Notes: generated from the sequence alone by a model not told the origin. 64,000 bases of DNA from UBA8941 sp963780545 (GCA_963780545.1 CAWACK010000017.1:39599-103598); one strand, 5' to 3'. Shown: positions 9,818 through 19,906, numbered from the stretch's first letter. A program made the numbers and translations.

Positions 9818-10217
9818 ATGAGAATTGGTCTCATAACGATTCTCACCGACCACATGGAGTCGATGAGAAGTTTCTACGAGAGATATCCTTGGATTTAGTG
9901 TCAAGGAGGACCTCGGTAACTACGTTGAGTTCGAGAATCGAGGCGTTCGATTTGCCCTAACAACGCGTGGAGTGATGTCTGACGGAACCGGACATCAAAG
10001 CTACAGTGCTAAGGCGATAGGGCAACGCTTCGAGCTCGCGTTCCCCGTTGAATCACCTGGGCAGGTCGATACCAAGTACAATGAAATTGTTGCGAAGGGT
10101 GCGGATCCCATTAAAGCACCAGAGGACATGCCTTGGGGAAGAAGGACCGCCTTCATTTCTGACCCGGATGGCAACATACACGAGATTTACTCGCTCCGAG
10201 CCGGCGAGGAGATCTAA
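9818..10217 (+). CDS. VOC (glyoxalase/bleomycin-resistance fold) protein, interrupted by a +1 frameshift near 9881
   Basis: About 132 residues once frames are joined. The first frame gives MRIGLITILTDHMESMRSFY then stops at TAG; the next frame continues DILGFSVKEDLGNYVEFENR and ends with DPDGNIHEIYSL. The join FYE-DILGF matches the VOC pattern fYrDvLGF. GAG AGA TAT must be read GAG (A) GAT ATC, so one extra base sits at about 9881. The metal-binding Glu near the C-terminus (HEIYSL) is present. Function within VOC is not predictable. It is otherwise undamaged. Confidence 0.75.
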
Positions 10218-10228
10218 AACGGCGTAAA

Positions 10229-10237
10229 GTTTAATAT
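10229..10237 (+). promoter_or_regulatory. TATA box of tRNA-Asp
   Basis: The stretch TTTAATATG is centred about 30 bp upstream of the tRNA 5' end, the normal archaeal TATA-to-start distance, and is preceded by GTAAA, a plausible BRE. Confidence 0.5.
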
Positions 10238-10263
10238 GGAAACCTCATTCAATTCATCGGCGT

Positions 10264-10342
10264 GCCCTGGTAGTATAGTCCGGCCTAGTATGTTCGGCTG
10301 TCACCCGAAAGATCCCGGGTCCAAATCCCGGCCAGGGCGCCA
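10264..10342 (+). tRNA. tRNA-Asp (anticodon GTC), CCA encoded
   Basis: The acceptor stem GCCCTGG pairs with CCAGGGC, followed by G73 and an encoded CCA. The anticodon arm TTCGG-CTGTCAC-CCGAA has a 7-base loop with GTC at positions 34-36. The T arm is CCGGG-TCCAAAT-CCCGG. The D arm has wobble pairs (GTAT with GTAT). No intron is seen. I checked for an integrated element: no repeat of the tRNA 3' end is visible downstream. Confidence 0.95.
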
Positions 10343-10387
10343 CTACACTCACTATTATCTGATTTAATAAATGATGAAGCAAATTTC

Positions 10388-10410
10388 ATTTTAATATTTT
10401 TTTTATTTAG
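10388..10410 (+). terminator. T-rich stretch after tRNA-Asp
   Basis: A T-rich run with eight consecutive T residues lies about 50 bp after the tRNA. Archaeal RNA polymerase stops at such runs, and the same stretch could also serve as the end of the convergent oligoendopeptidase gene. Prediction only. Confidence 0.45.
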
Positions 10411-10453
10411 TAGTAATTCCTTTTTTGGTTTTCTGAAATCAATATTCCCTTTT

Positions 10454-12233
10454 TTAGAGTGTAGCCTCGAGCTGGTTAATAAAATCCTCAAACTGCTGAA
10501 TGCCTTTCATCCAGAAGTTCTCATCTGTGATGTCGAAGCCAAGATCCTTAGCTAGGTCTTTGGGGGATCTACTCGACCCGGCAGAGAGCAGTGCCCTAAG
10601 CTTCGGAACAAAGGCCTTCCCCTGCTCCTTGTAAAGCCTATAGAGTGCATAGACAAAAAGCTGGGAGTACACATAGGGGTAGTTGTAAAACCTATAGTTG
10701 GGAATGTAGTAATGGGGCTTCATTGTCCACTCCCACTTCATCTCTGGTAGCCAATCTACCGCGTCGCCGTAGATCTTGTCTCGGGAAGTAGTCCAGAGGT
10801 CTGAGACGGTTTCACCGTCCAGGAACTTCCCCGCCTCGATGGCTTCATACATGGATTGCTCGAACCAGACGCGGGCACTAACTTGGAAGGCGGCCATGCC
10901 GAACTCGTCAAGGACGTTTGCGAGGACGGCTTGCTTCTCCTCCTTAGTCTTCGCCTCAGCTAGAAGTCTGTCGGTGAGGAGAAGCTCCCCAAAACCGCTG
11001 CCACACTCTGCGATGCAGCTACCTATCTCGTAGTTACTAGGCTTCTGGTGGCGGCTACCGAGGTATGCATGGACTGCGTGACCTAGTTCATGGGCCTGAG
11101 TGTAGACATCCCCCATGCGACCGTTGAAGCTCATAAGGACCCAAGCGGACTTCCCAGCTAGCCAGCTGGCGCAGAATGCGCCTGAGCGTTTCCCGTTTCG
11201 AACCTCGCCGTCGATGTGACGTTGGCTATACATTTCTTCGACCCATCTTCCGAATTCCTCGTCGAAGCCTCTCGTAGGCGGAGACAACCTCCTTCCGTGA
11301 GTCTTCCCAGGTATACAATTTATCGGGTGCCTTGGGTAAAGGCGCTATAAGATCCCAGTTCCCGAGCTTCTCTAGCCCCATCAGCTTTGCTTTGAGGCGT
11401 AAGTATCGACGATATGCGCTGGTGTTCCTCTCCATGGTCCGCATGAGTACTTCGATGGTTTCCTTTTCGACATCATTCGCGATTAGGCTCTGGGTCATCG
11501 GGGATGAGTACTTTCTCCACTCGCACATCTGTAGGTGATCTGAGCAGATAGCTCGGATCGCACTCGCCCAAACTATTTCGTCTTTGCCTAAGCCATCGTA
11601 GACTACCCTGTTTGCTTCGCGCCGTAGGGCCCTATTTGGGCTCTGGTAGAGGCTGATGACCTCGCCATAGGGCATCGTCTTCTCCTCGCCGTCGACGACG
11701 ATCCTGAAGCTTCGGGTGCTGAGCCAGTCTCCTTGAAGCTGGGACCAAGCGTCTACGCCGTTCTGATCCTTTGCCATTGTAAGCTTCTCAAGATCCTCCG
11801 TCATGATGTGGGGTGTTCTGAGGACAATCCTCTCAAGTAGGTGTCTATACTCGGCGAGTCTCCGATCAGCGACGATATCCGGTTTTACCTTGAGGAGGTC
11901 ACAGAGCTCTATTTCCATGAATGCGAGGATCTGCCCTGCCTTTGTTCCTGTTCTTCTAGCTGCCTCGTAGAGTCGCTTGGATATTGGGTCGATGGAGTCT
12001 GCGCTGTATCTTAAGCTGCAGTATTCGGAGACTCCCTCATATCTTAGGGAGATATCGTCTCTCAGTTCGAGTAGGGTGAGGAGTCCAGCAGCGTCGAGGC
12101 TAGTGATCTTGCCTCTGTATTTCTCAGCGATCTTGTTCGCCTCCGCGACCATCTCATCGAGTTTGTCGGTGATCCATTCTGGGGTAGAGTTCTCGACCAT
12201 CTGAGCTATGTCCCATCTCCTCTTCTCTGACAA
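10454..12233 (-). CDS. pepF: Oligoendopeptidase F (M3 family), interrupted by a +1 frameshift near 11270
   Basis: About 593 residues after joining, the usual PepF length. It is a cytoplasmic zinc peptidase cutting short peptides. The N-terminal part has the PepF/M3 helical domain; the C-terminal frame has AHELGHAVHAYL (HEXXH) and downstream AECGSGFGELLL with the third zinc ligand Glu. The frame breaks where VVSAYE must continue GFDEEFGRWV: TAC GAG AGG CTT must be read TAC GAG (A) GGC TTC, extra base at 11270. The start is probably the TTG at 12233, because GGAGG precedes it at a good distance and the family N-terminus (SEKRRWDI) begins there; an upstream ATG at 12368 would add an atypical leader overlapping the SWIM gene. 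Confidence 0.85.
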
Positions 12234-12356
12234 AACTGAGCCTCCGTTGCTTGATGGTTGTTCGGCCTCGGAGATAATAGTTGCTTTAAGAAATCTGTAG
12301 CGAGGAAGATGGAATAGCTTATCTCGGTCCTCCTGTTCCCTGTTTTTGATGCAACT

Positions 12357-12584
12357 ATGCCTCTCCACAAGATGCTCGATAAGGCGGATAGGCTCCTAAA
12401 GGCTGGGAGGATCGAGCGTCTAGAAGGCGGCCACTTCAACGTCATAGGTGACCATGGAACCTACTCGCTTGTTGTGAAGGATGGGCGCGTCTACTGTAGT
12501 TGCCCGGGTTTCCAGGAGAAAGGCGTGTGCAGCCACAGTCTGGCCGTGATGAAGCTCACTCAGAGCCCCCGCGACAGATATTGA
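12357..12584 (+). CDS. SWIM zinc-finger protein
   Basis: 75 residues. A SWIM zinc finger (CXCXnCXH) is visible as CSCPGFQEKGVCSH. The short N-terminal part is helical. SWIM domains bind DNA, RNA or proteins; small stand-alone archaeal versions have no firm role. It is divergent from pepF; the spacer to the pepF TTG is about 120 bp. Confidence 0.85.
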   Translation: MPLHKMLDKADRLLKAGRIERLEGGHFNVIGDHGTYSLVVKDGRVYCSCPGFQEKGVCSHSLAVMKLTQSPRDRY

Positions 12585-12634
12585 GTCGATGAAAAAATTG
12601 AAAGGGCACGGCGATAAACCATCTTCGAACTGTT

Positions 12635-13436
12635 TTGACTTCGTCTGAGGGTTTCATTGAAGTCGATGGCTTTAGGATACACTACGCCACCTGGGGGAGG
12701 AGAGGTGGAAAGATCGTCATCCTGCACAGCATGGGGATGGACGCGTATAGCATGGAGAAGATGTGTGAGGCGCTTGAGGATAAGTATAGCATCCTCGCCC
12801 TAACGATCCTCGCCCACGGGGACTCCACTGTCCCCACGGCGACGGTTACTCTCCCGGAACACGCGGAGCTGCTCAGAGAATGTTACAGAAAGCTGGGGTA
12901 CATTCCCTGCGTCCTAATCGGTCATAGCATTGGTGGGAGGATGAGCATGATACTAGCAGCGGATCATCCCGATGAGGTTAAAGGGGTGGTTCTGGTCGAT
13001 ATCGCCCCACCTGACCCTGTATCGCGGTCATGGAGTCAGACGAGCCCAGAGTTACTGAAGAATGAGGCTGATGCATTGGCTTATTTGAACGCAGAGATAT
13101 CCAGGCTTCTCACCAGAGTATATCGAGAATAGGCTAAAACACGGCTTCATTAGACAACCCGATGGAAGCCTTAAACCTAAACCCACAGGTACCCCAGCGA
13201 TGACGAGCTACTACACGGACCTTTGGCCCTACGTGGAGAAGATACGGGTCCCCACGAAGCTGATCCTGGGCTCCGAAAGCACACTCGTCACCCCAGAGAA
13301 GAGGGAGAGAATGGCTAAGTTGATACCCGGGCTTGAGGTAGTGACTGTAGAAGGGGCAAGTCATATGGTGCCACAGGACAAACCAATAGAGTTCGAGAAA
13401 GAGGTACGGTCCTTCCTCCAACGACTAAGATGGTAG
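12635..13436 (+). CDS. Alpha/beta hydrolase, interrupted by a +1 frameshift near 13103
   Basis: About 266 residues after joining. The fold is shown by an HSMGM oxyanion region, the nucleophile elbow GHSIGG (Ser) and a late EGASHMVP with the catalytic His. The first frame runs to ..AEIS, and the correct continuation GFSPEYIENRLKHGF lies in the next frame: TCC AGG CTT must be read TCC (A) GGC TTC. The zero frame stops at TAG about 30 bases later. The start is TTG at 12635, weakly supported. Substrate unknown. Confidence 0.8.
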
Positions 13437-13470
13437 TCTAACCATGCGAGCACTATGAGGGGGAGGCTCA

Positions 13471-14104
13471 TTGAGGGTCGTTGTTTTTGGGGCAACAGGC
13501 GGAACAGGTAAGCTGCTTATACAACAGGCAATCGCAGATAGTTACCAAGTTGTGGCTTACGCCCGTAATCCTTCAAAGATAGATTTTAAGAGTGAGCAGT
13601 TAACCATCGTGAAAGGCGAATTATCTGACGAGAGGTCGATTGAGAACGCAATAAACGGCGCAGACGCAGTGATCAGCCTACTTGGACCTAGAGGAGACTC
13701 AAAACACAAACCGCTCACAAATGGCATGCAGAACATCGTCAAAGCAATGAAGACTAAGAGCGTACGAAGGCTCGTCGCCTCGTCAACTCTGAGCGCAAGA
13801 GATCCTGAGGATAAACCCAATTTTACGGTGAGCTTCATGGTGGGTATCGTTAAAACTACAATGCACGCTGCATACGATGATATCATAGGAGCTGCAGAGG
13901 TTGTACGTGGCTCCGACCTCGATTGGACAATCGTTAGGGTAGCAACTCTGAATGATAAGCCGAAGGCCGGAGCAGTTAAGGTTGGGTACGTGGGCTCAGG
14001 TCAAGATGGGTTTAGGCATCTCTCGTGGCGACTTCGCCGATTTTATGCTCAAACAAGTCGAGGATAAGAGACACATGAGACAAGCACCCTCAATCAGTAA
14101 TTAA
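13471..14104 (+). CDS. NAD(P)-binding Rossmann protein (SDR-like), interrupted by a +1 frameshift near 14014
   Basis: About 211 residues after joining. The N-terminus VVVFGATGGTGKLL is the glycine-rich NAD(P)-binding loop of atypical SDRs (NmrA/BLVRB-like). The zero frame ends with unrelated residues, while the +1 frame gives the family ending GISRGDFADFML and continues to a TAA at 14104. TTT AGG CAT must be read TTT (A) GGC ATC, extra base at 14014. Start is TTG at 13471 behind GGGAGG, a strong ribosome-binding site. Likely an NADPH-dependent reductase; substrate unknown. Confidence 0.8.
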
Positions 14105-14268
14105 CGAGGAAAAATAGGGTTATGAAAAGACAGTATGCGACAGATTGATCAACAAAGGTTCATACATTCTACGAGACTCTTCTGATAAATGTTTCAAATC
14201 AAAGACTGATAAAATCGCTCACGAAATACTGAATTGATAAACGATTTATCCAAAATCAATTCTCAGTC

Positions 14269-14614
14269 ATGGTCAGGCAAAGGTTCCGTGTCATCAAAGC
14301 GCATAAGTCTTCATTTTCTTACGTGATGTTGGCCTCTCCAGGTGATAGAGGTCAGCATTGGTCGGGAGGATCCGGAGATGAGGGGATGGTTCTGGTGTAC
14401 AAATGAGAAGGGGATGGAGATGTGGGTTCCTTCCACTTACTTGAACATCGAGGGGTCGATTGGTGTCTTCAGTCAACCATACAACTCGAAGGAGATAGAT
14501 GCGAAGCCGGGTGACATTGTGCAATTCCTCGGCGAAACTCTCGGGTGGGTTGAGTGTCTCGATAAAGGTTGGGGATACGGCTGGATAGAGCGAGATAAAC
14601 TAGTCCAAGTCTGA
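14269..14614 (+). CDS. SH3-like domain protein, interrupted by a +1 frameshift near 14347
   Basis: About 114 residues after joining. Two SH3-type halves are visible: GWFWCTNEKGMEMWVPSTYL and later GWVECLDKGWGYGWIERDKL. The N-terminal strand (QRFRVIKAHKSSFSYVM) is in the preceding frame, joined at GGT GAT AGA read as GGT GAT (A) GAG GTC. It probably binds a peptide or protein partner; no signal peptide is seen. A possible TATA (GATTTATCC) lies near 14242. Confidence 0.65.
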
Positions 14615-14652
14615 ATCCCAGTTAACGGAGTTCAGAGAATCATGATTAATAG

Positions 14653-15205
14653 TTAACTGTAATCCTTTGGAGTGTTTTTTAGTCTTTCATTTATTAAATC
14701 TATAATTTCAGCGTCTAGAAATGCTGGACAATTTTTACATGTAAGACCTATGGCCTTTATTCTCCAATACTTTGATCCATCTACATCAATAAACAGTTTA
14801 GAATAGTCATCTCCAGCGAATTCATTAGATTGTTGAAAAAAAGGTGGTAATTCTTTTAATTTCCAATACTTGCAGTATCTATTTTCTCCGATAAATAGGC
14901 ATCTACTAACCTTTGATACCAAAAAATACCTTTGAAGATCTTTAGTAAAATTATCAAGATTAATTAAATACTTCTTGGCTTTGATATTGTTGGTTGTTTG
15001 TGAAGTACTATCGAGTTCAACTTTTCCTTTCTTCTCTTTAAGTGATTGGATGAGATTCCATGTTTCATCGTTGTATTTTCCTAGGCTTTTTTCATCTTTA
15101 TTTTTTTCTGGTCGTGATATAACGATATTTTTTTAAGGTTTTAATGCGGAAGTACCAGCCTTGCTTTACTAGAAGCGTAATTTCCTCTTTTGTTGGTTTT
15201 ACCAA
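14653..15205 (-). CDS. AT-rich hypothetical protein, frameshifted in an A-run near 15108
   Basis: About 183 residues. The first frame begins with TTG at 15205 (VKPTKEEITLLVKQGWYF) and passes into a second frame at a run of seven A (..RYITTR to KNKDEKSLGKY..). The middle is lysine-rich; the C-terminal part has WRIKAIGLTCKNCPAF with two Cys. I do not recognise the family. Base composition is much more AT-rich than the neighbours, which suggests transfer. It lies beside a cluster of GTTTCCCGT repeats that overlaps its upstream region. Confidence 0.5.
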
Positions 15206-15211
15206 TATATT

Positions 15212-15300
15212 TTTCCCGTCGGGATAATTGTTTTTTCAAGTATATATTGTTTCCCGTTAAGTTTCCCGTTATTTAATTTTAGTTTCCCAGTTTCCCGTCT
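15212..15300. repeat. Cluster of GTTTCCCGT motifs (left)
   Basis: Four copies of TTTCCCGT plus one TTTCCCAG lie within 90 bp (near 15212, 15250, 15262, 15283, 15291). Spacing is irregular, so this is not a CRISPR array. The same word returns as three copies about 1.6 kb away, on the other side of an IS110-like remnant. Confidence 0.6.
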
Positions 15301-15699
15301 AAAACATTTTAATAAAAACCAAATTAGTTTCACGTGTTTTCCTTTGAGTGAACAATGATCGTGCGCGCGTCCAAGGAAGCTTGAGCGAAGTGGTTGCAGA
15401 CATACTCTCGACTCATAGCCCTCAGCAATCCGGATGACCTTGATAGGGAGGCCTTTGCAGAGTCGGTGGAATATCGACCCCTCCCTTGGGGGATGATCGA
15501 GTCAGAGAAGAACAACCCTCCATCATTAAAGAGCTAAAGAGTCTGGGGTATGCGGATAACCAGTTCCCTAAATGGGTCTCAAGTGGAGCCTTGAAGCCTA
15601 ACGTCGAGCGTCAGGGTACCACTCAGGGTCTGGGTCAAGGTGGTGTCACCACTTCTAAACGCTCCACAACCCTCCAATACCCCTATGGTATCTGGTCCT
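15301..15699. other. Spacer with decayed sequence, no intact gene
   Basis: Holds an alternating CG tract (15361-15369), then about 150 bp that read as open codons on the plus strand (LIALSNPDDLDREAFAES) without a proper start or a known family. The part nearest 15700 is probably the decayed 3' end of the IS110-like remnant. I see no RNA gene here. Confidence 0.35.
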
Positions 15700-16164
15700 T
15701 TAGCGACCCAGAGACCAATCCCCACCCAGACCGACTCTGACCCCAACTCGCGCGCGCACCAGACCCATCCACGAGGCGAACTCCTTGTCGCCGCGGAACC
15801 TGCCGACGTCGCCGACCTCCGATACGACGAGCATCGCTGTGAAGTACCCGACGCCCGTCATCGTCATCAACAGCCGCACACGCCGGTCCTCCTCCGCGAG
15901 GACCGCGATCTTCTCCTCGATGAGTGTGACCTGAGCATCCTCCGCTCCGGTGGAGGGTGCTCCTCCTCTTTCGCTATGCGGTTGAGGACGTGCTCCTCCG
16001 CCGTCTGCTGGGAAGTCCGCGAAGGTGCGGGGGCCTCCTCTCTGTGCAGGGTACTTCAGGTCCTCACGTGCACCTGCTGGTGAGTCCTGCTCCTCCTCCG
16101 GGAGTCCTGCTAGCTGCGGTACTGCGCGTGCAGGCGCAGCCTCCTGCACCGCTCTGCACCGCAC
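15700..16164 (-). pseudogene. IS110-family transposase remnant
   Basis: The stretch LMTMTGVGYFTAMLVVSEVG followed by FRGDKEFASWMGL is the C-terminal Transposase_20 signature (GVG..tA..l..eiGD..rF..) of IS110/IS116 transposases. The usual continuation (LVPRVHQSG.., then a TKxGxxxLR helix) is lost to frame breaks below 15720. Upstream the DEDD catalytic domain is missing, and only arginine-rich scraps remain. The segment is far richer in G+C than its surroundings, so it came from another genome. No terminal repeats are expected for this family and none are seen. Confidence 0.7.
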
Positions 16165-17042
16165 CGCTCTGCACTCACCAGCACTACCAGCACTAGCACC
16201 CGCAACAGCACTCCTGGGAGCACTATTTGGCGCACTCAGCGTGTCCGGTTGGAAATTTCCCCAATTTTCCCCAACATTATTTTCCCCTAGTGAAGCAACC
16301 GGGAAACCCCTTGGGGGCGGCGTTTCACCACGCCACAGTGCGCTCTAGCCTGTTTAGAAATTATATCAGATCATAAACATAACATCCATTGAGAACAGGT
16401 TGAATGTTGCGCGCTTGATGGATCAAACTCTAGGTCCTGTTGGGTACAGGTATCAATATGGAGTTTGGGGGGAGGAGTGCTCACACCTACTCAACCTAGC
16501 TGGTTGACCTAGTTGAAGACCAAGCAACCAAGCAGGCAGGCAAACAGCTCAGCTGGGGGGACTTACAGAATGCTTAGGATTTAATGCAGTTAACAAGCTT
16601 CTTGGGGAGGACAGGTTAAGAATCGATTGTCTAGGCTAGAGAGTTTCTATTCAGCCTAGCGAGTATGGGAGCGTGCGATGGTTGCTATTGGAAGAGGTAT
16701 CAGCTGATGACTGGTGAGATGACTACATTGAGCCTAAGTTACCGAGGTATGTCCTCGATGAGTCCCTCGGCAATGCAGAGATTCTTCCGATATTATACAT
16801 GATCGTGTATGCGATTATGAACGGCTTGCTACTACTTTTTCCCGTCTTGAATATTATTGGGTGTTTTTACTTTGTATCCGGAGTTTCCCGTTGCAAGATA
16901 GGCTTCACTTTATTTGTATAGTGATTTTCATTAGTTTCCCGTTTTTCAGTTTTTTCGTCAATTGAGTCATTTGCAGATTCAAACCATAAAAATATCGGGT
17001 AAAAGCTAAATGGGATGTTTACTAAAAATGATTGATTAGAAT
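16165..17042. other. Spacer of about 880 bp, no gene recognised
   Basis: The first 130 bp are GC-rich and low-complexity (runs of GCAC and CCAG-like words), probably the tail of the transposase remnant. The rest has no long open frame. Three GTTTCCCGT-type motifs lie near 16838-16942, just before the next gene. Confidence 0.5.
16836..16942. repeat. Cluster of GTTTCCCGT motifs (right)
   Basis: TTTTTCCCGTC near 16836, GTTTCCCGTTG near 16883 and GTTTCCCGTTT near 16933, all in the same orientation as the left cluster at 15212-15300. Confidence 0.55.
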
Positions 17043-17780
17043 TTGCGTAGACGCAATAAGATAATAATCATCGTCTTTGCTGCTCTCGTCATTATCGGAA
17101 TCGGTTTCACCGTTTGGGCTGAAACTCCACTAGGCCCTATGAAGGAAGCGCTTGATGCCTTGAACTCCGACAAATCCGTAGCTGTGACTGATGGAAGCTG
17201 GCTAACTTTCCAGCCCCTCAACGGGACAAAGAGTGTCGGTTTCATCATCTATCCCGGGGGAAGAGTCGACTACAGATCATATGCACCTGAAGCACACGCC
17301 ATAGCCTCAAAGGGGTACCTTGTAGTAATCGTTAGAATGCCACTCAACCTAGCAGTGTTCGGAATTAATGCTGCACAGAATGTTATCGATAGCCACCCTG
17401 AGATCAGTTCGTGGGCCGTCGGGGGGCACTCGCTGGGAGGCACCATGGCTGCGCAGTACATTTCCAATGCACCTCCAATTGTTAGGGGTCTTATGTTATG
17501 GACCTCATACCCTGCTTCTGGAAACGACCTTTCCGGCAAGAAAATCTCGGTAGTAACAATTCATGGTTCAAGAGATGGCCTGGTCAGCACCTCGCAGATA
17601 GACGACTCGATGAAGATGCTTCCACCAGATACGATTAGGGTCGAGATTCCGGGTGGTAACCACGCTCAGTTTGGGTGGTATGGGCCACAGCCCGGAGACA
17701 ACGATGCAACGATCACTAGAGATGAGCAGCAGCTACAGGTGGTACAGGCCACCATTCAGCTACTCGAAAAAATTGGTTAG
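17043..17780 (+). CDS. Membrane-anchored alpha/beta hydrolase
   Basis: 245 residues. An N-terminal hydrophobic helix (about 6-25) after RRRNK acts as signal or anchor, so the enzyme likely faces outside. The catalytic triad is readable: GGHSLGG (Ser), GSRDGL (Asp), GGNHAQFG (His), the pattern of Abhydrolase_5/dienelactone hydrolase-like proteins. The substrate is unknown. Start is TTG at 17043; no good ribosome site is seen. Confidence 0.78.
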   Translation: MRRRNKIIIIVFAALVIIGIGFTVWAETPLGPMKEALDALNSDKSVAVTDGSWLTFQPLNGTKSVGFIIYPGGRVDYRSYAPEAHAIASKGYLVVIVRMPLNLAVFGINAAQNVIDSHPEISSWAVGGHSLGGTMAAQYISNAPPIVRGLMLWTSYPASGNDLSGKKISVVTIHGSRDGLVSTSQIDDSMKMLPPDTIRVEIPGGNHAQFGWYGPQPGDNDATITRDEQQLQVVQATIQLLEKIG

Positions 17781-17931
17781 GTTCTCAAACATTCTTGTTT
17801 TGTGATCGTGCAGGTGCATCGCTGAAGGGAACAATTTTTCAACTCATACACGAGCCAATGAAAGCAGCTTTATCTATCAAAAAAGAAAAAGCAATAAAAC
17901 TAAGCACACAATAACAAAAACGGTATTCTCC

Positions 17932-18693
17932 ATGAAGTCAAACTGGAATCTAGTCAGGTTCGGAAACATACTCGCCTACATAGTCGTAGTAATTGTGAAC
18001 TCAATTGCAGGAGCCGTAGGCATCAATGGACACCTAACAGGTGAAATATCTGACAAGTATGCAACCCTCATCGCCCCAGCTGGATACGTCTTCGGCATCT
18101 GGGGAGTAATCTATCTACTCCTACTAGGCTACGTCGCCTACCAATTCTCCGCGAAGAGAAAAGAGTCTCCCTTCCAAGATAAGATAGGGTACCTCTTCAT
18201 ACTCAGTTGCATCATCAACATCTGCTGGTTGCTGCTTTGGCACTATGAGATGATAACAGCATCAGTGATTCTAATGCTTGGTCTACTCGCCACTCTAATC
18301 ACCATCTACACTCGCCTCGGTGTGGGAGTGGAGAAAGTCCAGAGAAACGAGATGTTACTCGTACAACTCCCATTCAGCGTCTACCTAGGTTGGATAACAG
18401 TTGCCACAATAGCTAACGTTGCAGCTGCACTTGTGTCACTCGGACACACAAACATAATCCTTGGGGCAGTCAACTGGACCATCCTCGTAATAGTCGTCGC
18501 GGTACTCATCACTGGTATGGTGCTCTGGACACGACGAGACGTGGCCTACGCCGCGGTCCTAGTTTGGGCGCTAGTTGGAATATACGTAAAGCAATCTAGT
18601 GCACATGTCCCAGTAGCATACACTGCGCTTATCGGAGCAGCCATCATAGCAGTTGACGCGGCTCTAGTCTTAATACGAGGCAGGAAGAAATAG
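17932..18693 (+). CDS. TspO/MBR-related tryptophan-rich membrane protein
   Basis: 253 residues with about seven to eight hydrophobic helices. The segment PAGYVFGIWGVIYLLL is the helix-1/2 signature (P..F..IW..IY) of TspO-like tryptophan-rich sensory proteins, longer than classic 5-helix TspO. TspO proteins bind porphyrins and lipids. The next gene, a SOUL heme-binding protein, starts within a few bases, so the pair probably handles tetrapyrroles together. Confidence 0.75.
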   Translation: MKSNWNLVRFGNILAYIVVVIVNSIAGAVGINGHLTGEISDKYATLIAPAGYVFGIWGVIYLLLLGYVAYQFSAKRKESPFQDKIGYLFILSCIINICWLLLWHYEMITASVILMLGLLATLITIYTRLGVGVEKVQRNEMLLVQLPFSVYLGWITVATIANVAAALVSLGHTNIILGAVNWTILVIVVAVLITGMVLWTRRDVAYAAVLVWALVGIYVKQSSAHVPVAYTALIGAAIIAVDAALVLIRGRKK

Positions 18694-18697
18694 AGTG

Positions 18698-19229
18698 ATG
18701 CAGGAGGTCCCACCGTTGGTAGAGACCCCAAAATATGAGGTTAGTAGAAGACTAGATGGCGTAGAGATTCGAAAATACCCGCAGATGTTCCTAGCTACAG
18801 CAAAGGGAGACGCTGATCTATTCGGGATTCTGTTCCGCTATATCACAGGAGCCAACAAAGGAAGTAACAAGATCTCGATGACTGCACCAGTCATAACCCC
18901 CGAGAAGATTAGCGATGACTTCACCCGTTTTTACGGACGCGGAATCAATGTCCTTCATCGTCCCCTCAAATTACACAAGAGAAACCATCCCTGAGCCAAC
19001 GGATCCACATATAACTATCCAGGAGCAACCCGCTAAGTCACTGGCGGTCCTCAGGTTCAGCGGCTGGGCAAGAGACAATACGGTTGAGAAGAAGAAGAAA
19101 ATACTTCTCGACACGCTACAGAGAAACAACATAGAGCCAAAGGGAGAAGTGGTGTTAATGAGATACAATCCACCATTCACACCGTGGTTCATGAGAAGAA
19201 ACGAAGTCGCTGTAGAGGTCAATATCTAA
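18698..19229 (+). CDS. SOUL heme-binding family protein, interrupted by a +1 frameshift near 18911
   Basis: About 177 residues after joining. SOUL/HEBP signatures are clear: YEVSRRLDGVEIRKYP near the start, KISMTAPVITPEKI in the first frame, then AMTSPVFTDAESMSFIVP in the second. AAG ATT AGC GAT must be read ATT (A) GCG ATG. The C-terminus has LAVLRFSGWARD and YNPPFTPWFMRRNEVAVEV, both typical. It follows the TspO-like gene with four bases between, so it is co-transcribed. Role: binding heme or other porphyrins. Confidence 0.83.
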
Positions 19230-19307
19230 ATAAACCGACTTGTTTCAATTTAACACATCAATCATTCTTTATTAACCGCGATTCATCATAAAAATCAGGT
19301 GTTCTAA

Positions 19308-19772
19308 ATGCCGACAATAGTAGATGTAGCTGTTCAAGCAGGCACATTCAAGACGTTAGTGGCAGCAGTACAGGCTGCTGGACTAGTTGATACACTAAAC
19401 GGGCCAGGTCCCTTCACAGTATTCGCACCAACCGACGAAGCGTTCAGCAAACTGCCCGCGGGAACCGTCGAAGCACTTCTACAGGATACTCCAAAACTGA
19501 AGAATATCCTGCTTTACCATGTAGTACCGGGAAAGGTCATGGCCGATGATGCAACTAATCTAACCTCAGTTAAGACTGTTCAGGGCCAGGAGATCAAGAT
19601 CGATGCGAGTGAGAAGGAAGAGTTGGGGAGAAACGATCCTGCATTCGCCAGGGACCCTGTCCACTGGCACAGGTACCTACTATTAAACGATAAATCATAT
19701 GTTGTAAAAGCGAACGTGAGTGCCGACAACGGAGTCATCCACGTTATTAACGCTGTGCTACTTCCCAAGTGA
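19308..19772 (+). CDS. Fasciclin (FAS1) domain protein
   Basis: 154 residues, one FAS1 domain: FKTLVAAVQAAGLVDTL, then GPFTVFAPTDEAFSKLP and LLYHVVPGKVMADD, ending NGVIHVINAVLLPK. There is no signal peptide, so it seems cytoplasmic, like many small prokaryotic FAS1 proteins. A TATA-like CTTTATTAA lies near 19266. Confidence 0.92.
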   Translation: MPTIVDVAVQAGTFKTLVAAVQAAGLVDTLNGPGPFTVFAPTDEAFSKLPAGTVEALLQDTPKLKNILLYHVVPGKVMADDATNLTSVKTVQGQEIKIDASEKEELGRNDPAFARDPVHWHRYLLLNDKSYVVKANVSADNGVIHVINAVLLPK

Positions 19773-19906
19773 AAAAAAGATACAGCCATCGCATTTTTTC
19801 CAGCCTTATAATCAATTTTACAAGAATTGTTAGTTCGCGCGGTTTTTTATTCTGTTAAACTACAAAACCATCAATGGTGTCACCGTTGGATGACATCGTG
19901 GTTGTA

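Noticed and set aside
10264..10342. tRNA-Asp as an integration site
   Set aside because: No second copy of its 3' end and no integrase is seen in the window.
15212..15300. CRISPR array
   Set aside because: The repeated word is only 8-10 bp with irregular 8-38 bp spacing; no long repeats, no cas genes.
15640..16196. Plus-strand frames in the GC-rich block
   Set aside because: They are low-complexity shadows (Pro-, Arg-, Ser-rich) of the minus-strand transposase remnant.
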